A stretch of 13,300 nt of DNA. It comes from an uncultured Coriobacteriaceae bacterium. GTDB taxonomy: Bacteria > Actinomycetota > Coriobacteriia > Coriobacteriales > QAMH01. The notes beneath the pieces were generated by a model. It worked only from the letters and a program-made list of their open reading frames with translations, had not been told where the DNA came from and did not search any database. The DNA is taken from NCBI GenBank assembly GCA_902783925.1, contig CACZSV010000038.1, positions 1 through 13,300 of the forward strand. The letters are read 5' to 3'. Shown here one piece after another: positions 8,415 through 13,300 of the stretch. The translations under genes were made by a program, and so were the position numbers. The number at the start of each line of letters is the position of its first letter. Within the stretch, counting starts at the first letter, position 1.

Positions 8415-9779
8415 TCAGCTAAAGATAAGCAGCGCGGCCGGCGCCACAATAAGCAAGCTGATAATCGTGCGCTCGAGAAACAGCACAAAGAGCTCGATGA
8501 TATTCACGGGAATCTTCGAGCCAAGAATCAAACCGCCAACCTCCGAGAGGTAAATGAGCTGCGTTACGGATATTACCGCCACGATGAACAGAGCCGCCGG
8601 ATTGGTGATGGTTGCCGCGGCAATAACCGACGGCGTGAACATGTCGGTAAAACCGACGACCATGGTTTTCGAAACCATCTCGGCATCTGGAACCTGCAGC
8701 AGGCTCAGCAGCGGCATAAACGGCGTGCCCAGAATATCGAAAACGGGCGTGTACGTTGCAAGCACCAACGCCAAAGTTCCGATGCACATGACCACGGGCA
8801 GCACGCCAAACCACATGCCGGCTGCGTTCTTGATGCCGTTTTCGAAGAACTGCCCGATGCCGCGATGCTCGTCAACGCGCTTCACTGCAAGCGCCAGGCC
8901 GTACTGCGTCGAAGACGTGTATCCTTCCGGCAGGTCCTCTGCCATCGCACGCCCTTCGACAAGGTAGGTATCCTTCTTCAAGCTCAGCGGTGGGATACGC
9001 GGCAGAATGACGGCGCACACAATGCCGACCAGACAGATGAGCAGGTAGTAGAGGCCAAAGTAATCCATCAGCCCGACCTGGGCCAAAACGACAATCGAAA
9101 ACGTGATGGACACTGCCGAAAACGTCGTGGAGACAATCGAAGCTTCGCGTGCGGAATAATAGCCTCCCTCGTATTGGTTGGCCGTGAGCATAACACCGAG
9201 CGTGCCATCACCAATCCACGAAGTGATGCAGTCGACTGCCGCACGTCCGGGAATCTTGAAGAGCGGGCGCATGACCTTGGTAAAAAGCGCGCCGATAAAC
9301 TCGAGCAGGCCAAAGTCGAGAAGCAGGGGCAAGAGCAGTCCCGCCAAAAAGAATATGACGACGAGCACGGTCAACAGGTCGGACAACACAAACCCACCCG
9401 TATCGGGAGAAGTAATCATCGAGATGATGCTGTTGCCTTCAGCATCGACGCCAAGGATCACAAGCCAAATAAACACGGCGCCGATCACGCGAATAATTGC
9501 CCACACAGGCGTCGTGGTGAACGTCTTTTCAACAATGGGATACGATGTGATAAACGATGGCGATCCGAGAGAGGCCAGGCCAAGTGACGCCGAAGCCGTA
9601 ACGATGACAACACATAACAGCGGCAGAAAATCGCCCAGCACGCCGCTAATCATGTCTGCAACGATCTTGATGATGATCGTCCAGCTCCCATCATAGTTCA
9701 CGGGAATCATGAACAAAAGGATGCCGATAACAGACGGAACGACAAAGCCAGCAATCTGACCAGCGCTATATTTCTTCAT
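8415..9779 (-). CDS. YjiH family membrane protein with nucleoside-recognition (Gate) domain
   Basis: A 454-residue polytopic membrane protein with about nine or ten hydrophobic helices spread along its length. It has the YjiH-type N-terminus (IAGFVVPSVIGILLFMIPV), the segment SWIGDGTLGVML (from about 185) followed by GGYYSAREASIVSTTFSAVS, and a hydrophilic loop (about 263-311). The Gate domain is shared with nucleoside permeases and the FeoB iron transporter core. Members are thought to move a small solute, but the YjiH substrate is not established, so no substrate is assigned. The gene begins 35 nt after the diguanylate cyclase stop codon, with only a weak GGA ribosome binding site 6 nt from the ATG, so the two are probably one transcript. 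No terminator with a T run is seen after its stop. Confidence 0.88.
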   Translation of the reverse strand: MKKYSAGQIAGFVVPSVIGILLFMIPVNYDGSWTIIIKIVADMISGVLGDFLPLLCVVIVTASASLGLASLGSPSFITSYPIVEKTFTTTPVWAIIRVIGAVFIWLVILGVDAEGNSIISMITSPDTGGFVLSDLLTVLVVIFFLAGLLLPLLLDFGLLEFIGALFTKVMRPLFKIPGRAAVDCITSWIGDGTLGVMLTANQYEGGYYSAREASIVSTTFSAVSITFSIVVLAQVGLMDYFGLYYLLICLVGIVCAVILPRIPPLSLKKDTYLVEGRAMAEDLPEGYTSSTQYGLALAVKRVDEHRGIGQFFENGIKNAAGMWFGVLPVVMCIGTLALVLATYTPVFDILGTPFMPLLSLLQVPDAEMVSKTMVVGFTDMFTPSVIAAATITNPAALFIVAVISVTQLIYLSEVGGLILGSKIPVNIIELFVLFLERTIISLLIVAPAALLIFS

Positions 9780-9814
9780 ATGATTCCATTCAAACGGGAA
9801 GCAGGGCCACGGTT

Positions 9815-11299
9815 CTACTTATCTACCGGTGTAATAAAGGTGTAGAAGACAAGGCCAGTATCTGGAATGTCGATGAGCCGTGAAAGCGCATGAACTTCCT
9901 TGATAGTGCCCGTTTTGGCACGCATTCGATAATCGAAAGTGAGATCCCTGTTCGAACCTTCAGATAGAGCGTGTTTTATATAGCGCTTGCGGACAATCTC
10001 GACGTCTTCATCGGGCACAAGCTCAGAAAAGGCACCGTTCGTGAGCTGCATCAGCTCGTACATATTCTCGCACTCCAAGAGCTCCACAGACGAAGCGCTC
10101 GCATACAAAAGAGAACTTGGTTCGTCTGCCTTGTGGATTATCAGGGAATACGGGAGATGCTCGGCAACATCGCGGGCTGTGAACCCGAGCAAGGATCGAT
10201 ACCGGCTATCCGCATCGGGTCTATATTTTCCATACCCCGCTTTGCCGGCAAGTTTGACGTCGTAGAGGGCTGCGTCCGCTTTGGCATACAGATCGTTTAT
10301 GTTGCTCGCTTGCTCGGGATAGCACGCATACCCAATCGAGATCGTCATTCTGCGCGTCATATCCTTAAACTCATATTCCAATGGGACTTGCGACAGTTTC
10401 TCGACATAATCGCTTACCGCAAGGGCATTTTCGCCCATAAGCGCCGCGAGGAACTCGTCTCCGCCGCTTCGGCAAACGAGTGCATCTGTTCCGAACACGT
10501 TTTCCAAGGTCTTTGCGACGGCCCTCAGCGCATCATCTCCCACGGCGTGACCATAAAGATCGTTTATCCGCTTGAAGTCATCGAGGTCGATGAGAATGAG
10601 CGCACATGTATCTTCGGGAGTTTCAGACTCGAAGCGCCTGAGAATTTGCATAGAACCGCGACGGTTATACAAGCCGGTAAGGGCATCGTGATTGCTAGCC
10701 CATTCAAGTGTCTTTATGAGGCGCTGGTTTTCGATGCGGGCTCCAACAAACGAAGATACCGCCTTGAAAATCCTGCCCAAATCGACAGTCTCGTCGATAC
10801 GGTAATTATAGGCACCGAGGAACCCAACGACCTGTCCGTCATTGTAGAACGGAGCGGCCATAAAGCTCGTGATGCCCGTTGAGACAAACCATTCGTGAAG
10901 AGCCGGGCTGATTCTCTGCATAAGCGCCACATCGGGAACAAAAGCCATCGGTTTTTCGCCGATGTGGCTGAACAATCTATTGAGCACTGGTCCATTTAGA
11001 GTATCGAATTTCTGCCCCAGCATTGGATGCATATGTGCACTGCATCTTTCTGAAACCACTTCGGTGTAGGCTTCGGCACATTCAAAGACGGCGAGCCAAT
11101 CTGTATGGATGACCGTGGACAGCATTCTGAGCATGCTGTTCATAGCAACGCTAAAGCCCTGCTCGTCATTGAGCGAGATGAGCATCTCAGACAAAAACCA
11201 TGATGTACGGTCTTCGGGCGACATCTCGCGATAATGAGGTTGCAGATCCTCGATGCGGACATCTTCACCATTGCCCAATTGGCCAAGCGTAGTGCTCAT
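9815..11299 (-). CDS. GAF-GGDEF-PAS diguanylate cyclase
   Basis: A soluble protein of 494 residues with no membrane helix. A GAF-type sensor domain (about 40-190) is followed by the GGDEF domain (about 198-360). The latter has DALTGLYNRRG (from about 204), LIDLDDFKRINDLYGHAVGD, an intact GGDEF active site (279-283), TISIGYACYPE and ALYDVKLAGKAGYGKY. A C-terminal region (about 365-494) resembles a PAS domain. With the catalytic motif complete it should make cyclic di-GMP from two GTP. The usual inhibitory I-site RxxD a few residues before GGDEF is absent (the segment reads FGTDALVCRS), so product feedback by that route is unlikely. The ATG at 11299 is chosen over the upstream in-frame ATG at 11368 because GGGGAG lies 7 nt before it. 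It probably heads an operon with the YjiH gene. Confidence 0.93.
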   Translation of the reverse strand: MSTTLGQLGNGEDVRIEDLQPHYREMSPEDRTSWFLSEMLISLNDEQGFSVAMNSMLRMLSTVIHTDWLAVFECAEAYTEVVSERCSAHMHPMLGQKFDTLNGPVLNRLFSHIGEKPMAFVPDVALMQRISPALHEWFVSTGITSFMAAPFYNDGQVVGFLGAYNYRIDETVDLGRIFKAVSSFVGARIENQRLIKTLEWASNHDALTGLYNRRGSMQILRRFESETPEDTCALILIDLDDFKRINDLYGHAVGDDALRAVAKTLENVFGTDALVCRSGGDEFLAALMGENALAVSDYVEKLSQVPLEYEFKDMTRRMTISIGYACYPEQASNINDLYAKADAALYDVKLAGKAGYGKYRPDADSRYRSLLGFTARDVAEHLPYSLIIHKADEPSSLLYASASSVELLECENMYELMQLTNGAFSELVPDEDVEIVRKRYIKHALSEGSNRDLTFDYRMRAKTGTIKEVHALSRLIDIPDTGLVFYTFITPVDK

Positions 11300-11376
11300 T
11301 GCATATCTCCCCAAAACAAGCGACGAGTGGCAATCACCCAATTGCGACAATTGTAAACGAGTTAACACTATTTCTC

Positions 11377-11413
11377 ATTATCCTGTTTTAAATTCTTCCT
11401 GTTGACTAGTCAA
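11377..11413 (-). promoter_or_regulatory. Candidate promoter and operator of the diguanylate cyclase gene
   Basis: Two overlapping promoter readings exist on the minus strand. One is TTGACT (11413-11408), 17 nt, then TAAAAC (11390-11385). The other is TCAACA (11405-11400), 17 nt, then GATAAT (11382-11377). Both -35 boxes fall in or overlap the perfect palindrome TTGACTAGTCAA (11402-11413), the kind of site a dimeric repressor could use. The leader would be about 75 nt. Confidence 0.35.
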
Positions 11414-11494
11414 GCAGCAATACATGAACACGGCACCGCCATTGGTATCGCGCAATTGCAAATACGCCCCCACACGCCAGCTGTCCAGGCTCTC

Positions 11495-11538
11495 TGTCAT
11501 TCTGAGCAAGTGCGCAGCGCGAGTCGAAGAATCTCGCG
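11495..11538. repeat. Short palindromic intergenic repeat (CATTCTGAGC...GAAGAATC type)
   Basis: The plus strand reads TGTCATTCTGAGC, a GCGCAGCGCG centre, then GTCGAAGAATCTCGCG. The ends ATTCT and AGAAT are complementary. From memory this resembles a short intergenic repeat seen in many bacterial genomes; no transposase is nearby. Confidence 0.4.
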
Positions 11539-11673
11539 TCGTGCCGCAACCCACCACGAGACCCTGCAAACTCGCTCCTCCCATGACATGTAAGCAACCT
11601 CGATCCCGCCCCCACTATGCTAGAGTTATTGATTGAGCGCCCTGAGGCTTCGAAGATCATACGAGGAATTGCC

Positions 11674-12591
11674 ATGTATTATCTCATTGACGAAAGACTC
11701 GAAGAATGCACGCGGGAAGAAGCCTTAGCGGGCACATCCCAATTCGTTGCCATTCTCACGCCGAGCGAGTGGACGCAGCGGGAACAGTCCTTCGACATGG
11801 GAATCGATTTCGAACCTGATGTAGACACCAACTTCGACACCCAGGCAGAAGCCAACTACGACTCGATCACGGGCACCTTCTTCATCCCAAACCGCGCCGA
11901 CCTCGACAAGCCAGAAGCGTGCTTTGAGTTTGCCCTGGACGAAAAAGGCATCGTGTTCATCGATTCGAGCGAAGCGGCACAGGATATCGTCGCAGATCTT
12001 GCCCTATCAAAACGTTGGAAGAATCCATGCCTTTCACGTTTTCTCATGGACTTCATCGCGCAGATTGTGAAAAACGACACCAAGCTTTTGCGCGACTACG
12101 AACATGAGCTTGACCAAATGGAAGATGCGATCATGGCTGACGCCGCGCAGAACACTTCGGAGCGCATCAACGAGATGCGTAACGAGCTGCGCGACCTCGA
12201 TGACCATTACAACCACCTGATGGACCTTGTTCAAGTTCTCGAGGAAAACGAGAACAGGTTCTTCTCGAAAAGCGACCTGCGTTACTTCCGCATAGCCTAT
12301 AGCCGTCTCGATAAGATGCGAGACCAGGCTAAGACGCTCCGGGATCAGGCCCTGCAGGTGCGCGACCTCTATAAAATGCATCTCGATATCCAGCAGAACC
12401 ACATCATGACCGTACTCACCGTCGTGACGGCCATCTTTGCCCCGCTCACGCTCATAGTGGGATGGTACGGCATGAATTTCACGCACATGCCGGAACTTGA
12501 TTGGCCGTGGGGATACCCGATTGTCATCGCTGTCTGTGCTGCGATTGCAATCGGCTGCTTTGTCTACTTTAGACGGCGCAAATGGCTATAG
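11674..12591 (+). CDS. corA: CorA-type divalent cation (magnesium) transporter
   Basis: A 305-residue protein with the CorA layout: an N-terminal alpha/beta cytoplasmic domain (about 1-120), a long helical region rich in Glu, Asp and Arg (about 125-240), and two C-terminal transmembrane helices (about 243-263 and 277-297). The signature YGMNF with G266-M267-N268 closes the first helix, and MPEL follows in the periplasmic loop as in other CorA proteins. The tail FRRRKWL is positively charged and cytoplasmic. CorA works as a homopentameric channel for Mg2+, sometimes Co2+ or Ni2+. The ATG at 11674 is chosen over the in-frame ATG at 11617 because GAGGA lies 6 nt upstream and the conserved N-terminus begins MYYLID. 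It is transcribed divergently from the cyclase. There is no close terminator after the stop codon. Confidence 0.93.
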   Translation: MYYLIDERLEECTREEALAGTSQFVAILTPSEWTQREQSFDMGIDFEPDVDTNFDTQAEANYDSITGTFFIPNRADLDKPEACFEFALDEKGIVFIDSSEAAQDIVADLALSKRWKNPCLSRFLMDFIAQIVKNDTKLLRDYEHELDQMEDAIMADAAQNTSERINEMRNELRDLDDHYNHLMDLVQVLEENENRFFSKSDLRYFRIAYSRLDKMRDQAKTLRDQALQVRDLYKMHLDIQQNHIMTVLTVVTAIFAPLTLIVGWYGMNFTHMPELDWPWGYPIVIAVCAAIAIGCFVYFRRRKWL

Positions 12592-12741
12592 AAGAAGATT
12601 GGATTACAGGACAAACGTGTTGCTATCTTGAGACAGCGCTATCGCACATTAGTGTCCATAACCTAGATTATCAGAGCATTGGCACCTCAAACACCTCGAA
12701 CAGACGCCGCCATCAGTCATAGACTTCTAGTGTCAGTTTTT

Positions 12742-12971
12742 TCGATTTACTGACGATTTTTCGCAATTCCACGTATCATTTGGCAATTTTTTTGAATTAC
12801 TGACGTTTTTCAGAGCCCATCCAATGGATTTACATACATCGCCCTTCGTCTAGCTGGGCATTTATGTTTCGAGAACAGCTTCTATTTCCAATGCCCGGAC
12901 ATAAATCGTCAGTAATTCAAAATAATTGCCAAGTGCATGGGCCAATACTTCAGTTTTCGTCAGAAATTCGA
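12742..12971. repeat. Large symmetric inverted-repeat element with four CTGACG motifs
   Basis: Two nested inverted repeats share one centre near 12856. The inner pair is 26 bp (12780-12805 against 12907-12932), identical at 25 positions, beginning TTGGCAATT and ending AATTACTGACG. The outer pair is 15 bp (12742-12756 against 12957-12971), identical at 13 positions, beginning TCGA and ending CTGACGA. Each arm therefore carries two CTGACG motifs 50 bp apart, and the other arm mirrors them. Sequence between the paired parts is less conserved. It may be a small non-autonomous mobile element, a protein-binding array or a structured RNA; nothing in it encodes a transposase. Confidence 0.6.
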
Positions 12972-12993
12972 TTTTTTTGATCCATCACCAGAC

Positions 12994-13028
12994 AATAAAA
13001 CAGGTCAGGGCAAATATACCCTGACCTG
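12994..13028 (-). terminator. Intrinsic terminator just downstream of the tRNA 3' end
   Basis: A perfect 10-bp stem CAGGTCAGGG (13001-13010) pairs with 13019-13028 across an 8-nt A/T-rich loop. On the minus strand it is followed by TTTTATTG and lies 9 nt after the CCA end of the tRNA fragment, so it is probably the original terminator of that tRNA gene. On the plus strand GTCTTTTCG follows, so it may also stop transcripts from corA. Confidence 0.75.
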
Positions 13029-13037
13029 GTCTTTTCG

Positions 13038-13082
13038 TGGTGGAGATGAAGGGATTCGAACCCTCGGCCCCCACGTTGCGAA
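13038..13082 (-). pseudogene. 3' half of a tRNA gene, probably tRNA-Ala(CGC): attachment-site remnant
   Basis: Read on the minus strand, this holds the anticodon loop TTCGCAA (13082-13076, anticodon CGC), the 3' anticodon stem CGTGG, the variable loop GGGCC, the T arm GAGGG-TTCGAAT-CCCTT, the 3' acceptor strand CATCTCC, discriminator A and an encoded CCA (13040-13038). T70 and A73 fit tRNA-Ala. The 5' anticodon strand should be CCACG, but TGGCA is found, and no 5' acceptor strand, D arm or matching sequence follows in the next 218 nt. The gene is therefore cut at the anticodon loop. This is the usual footprint of an element integrated into a tRNA 3' end; the intact tRNA should sit at the far end of that element, to the right. 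Confidence 0.75.
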
Positions 13083-13100
13083 TGCCAAAACCGCAGGTCA

Positions 13101-13199
13101 AAGTAGGTAAAACTACCCGCAAATGCGTTTGTGTCTGCATCAAGTAGGGTAAAGTGAAAACAAGTAACTCTGGTTACATTTGCGGATGATTTGCGGATG
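13101..13199 (+). repeat. Short direct and inverted repeats next to the attachment core
   Basis: ATTTGCGGATG occurs twice in exact tandem (13178-13188 and 13189-13199), and the inverse of its core, CCGCAAAT, is at 13117-13124. AAGTAGGTAA (13101-13110) and AAGTAGGGTAA (13142-13152) form a second family, with CAAGTAAC at 13161-13168 as a weaker third copy. Such clusters beside an att core are often arm-type sites for an integrase or sites for an excisionase; that role is inferred. Confidence 0.45.
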
Positions 13200-13209
13200 G
13201 CATTCAGAC

Positions 13210-13246
13210 AAAAACGGCACCCGTCAGGTGGCCTCTGGCGGGTGCC
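13210..13246 (-). terminator. Intrinsic terminator, minus strand
   Basis: GGCACCCGTCAG (13216-13227) pairs with CTGGCGGGTGCC (13235-13246) to give a 12-bp stem with one G-U pair and a 7-nt loop. On the minus strand it is followed by G and five T (13214-13210). It would stop transcription coming out of the element towards the attachment site. Confidence 0.65.
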
Positions 13247-13286
13247 TTGCGCATCAGGCGCGTGCGGTGATGGCTATGTCACTTCG

Positions 13287-13293
13287 AAAGGAG
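13287..13293 (+). promoter_or_regulatory. Ribosome binding site for a gene starting just past the window
   Basis: AAAGGAG at 13287-13293 is followed by 7 nt to the window end, so a plus-strand start codon is expected at 13301. In this position, next to an att core, a small excisionase or regulator gene would be typical, but none of its coding sequence is visible. Confidence 0.4.
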
Positions 13294-13300
13294 AACCGCA

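Larger units (their letters stand above)
11300..11673. other. Divergent intergenic region between diguanylate cyclase and corA
   Basis: No gene is supported in these 374 nt. The half near the cyclase is AT-rich and holds candidate promoter elements and a perfect 12-bp palindrome. The middle contains a CATTCTGAGC/GAAGAATC palindromic repeat. The side near corA has TATGCT at about 11613 as a poor -10 candidate with no convincing -35. Short open frames across the repeat lack a ribosome binding site and a credible product. Confidence 0.6.
12592..13037. other. Gene-free region between corA and the tRNA fragment
   Basis: These 446 nt contain no credible gene on either strand. The first 150 nt show no structure that could be named. 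From 12742 to 12971 there is a symmetric palindromic element, and from 12994 to 13028 a strong hairpin terminator. Local composition is visibly richer in A and T than in the neighbouring genes, with several runs of five to seven T. Confidence 0.6.
13083..13300. mobile_element. Edge of an integrated element entering from the right
   Basis: Beginning exactly where tRNA similarity stops, this gene-free stretch carries short repeated motifs like those bound by a tyrosine recombinase, a terminator and a ribosome binding site at the very end. The orientation of the tRNA fragment places the host chromosome on its left and the element on its right. No integrase or excisionase gene lies inside the window, so the type of element (phage, integrative element or island) cannot be told. 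Confidence 0.5.

Noticed and set aside
11378..11584. 68-codon minus-strand frame between the cyclase and corA
   Set aside because: It runs through the palindromic repeat, its ATG has no ribosome binding site at the right distance, and the product looks like translated repeat sequence.
11617..11673. Longer corA start at 11617
   Set aside because: It adds 19 residues without conservation and has no ribosome binding site, whereas the ATG at 11674 has GAGGA 6 nt upstream.
12742..12971. CRISPR array suggested by four similar motifs with regular spacing
   Set aside because: The copies are in opposite orientations around one centre, only about 12-26 bp long, and no cas genes are near. It is an inverted repeat, not an array.
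13038..13140. A complete tRNA gene at this place
   Set aside because: The 5' anticodon strand does not pair, and no acceptor 5' strand complementary to CATCTCC is present up to 13300. Only the 3' half exists.
13254..13300. Possible C-terminal tail of a minus-strand gene (ending RFSFRSDIAITARA at a TGA)
   Set aside because: Only 14 codons are in the window, and the plus-strand ribosome binding site at 13287-13293 argues for a gene in the other direction. It cannot be decided from this sequence, although the terminator at 13210-13246 leaves it open.

Overview
The window looks chromosomal, from a low-to-mid GC Actinomycetota. The best guess is class Coriobacteriia (Eggerthellaceae or Atopobiaceae type). 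This is inferred from the mix of gene families and from the tRNA-Ala fragment, not from any marker gene, so it is tentative.

Layout. The left edge holds the first 28 codons of a class Ia aminoacyl-tRNA synthetase, very probably leuS, on the minus strand (1-85). Upstream of it is an intergenic stretch with a perfect hairpin and a GC-rich palindromic repeat (214-270). Five further minus-strand genes follow: a giant 1533-residue tandem YhgE/Pip membrane protein (272-4873); a 916-residue membrane sensor with HAMP, a SpoIIE/PP2C phosphatase and an RsbW-like kinase domain (4880-7630); a universal stress protein (7744-8217); a YjiH-family Gate-domain membrane protein (8415-9779); and a GAF-GGDEF-PAS diguanylate cyclase (9815-11299). 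A divergent corA-type magnesium transporter lies on the plus strand (11674-12591).

Transcription units. The cyclase and the YjiH protein are 35 nt apart and probably co-transcribed. The universal stress gene has its own extended -10 promoter. The phosphatase gene has a good -35/-10 pair just after a weak terminator, and the YhgE/Pip gene begins 6 nt after it with a GTG start, so those two form an operon. The theme is envelope and signal transduction: a membrane partner-switching regulator paired with a large ABC-2-like envelope protein, plus a second-messenger enzyme paired with a transporter-like protein.

Right end. After corA there are about 450 nt without a gene. They contain a roughly 230-bp palindromic element with four copies of a CTGACG-type motif, then a strong hairpin terminator. 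Next comes the 3' half only of a tRNA, best read as tRNA-Ala with anticodon CGC, on the minus strand (13038-13082). Homology to a tRNA stops exactly at the anticodon loop, and no 5' half is present. This is the classic footprint of a tyrosine-recombinase element inserted in a tRNA 3' end, with the element extending rightwards beyond 13300. The last 218 nt carry short direct and inverted repeats, a terminator, and a ribosome binding site for a gene that should start at the first base after the window.
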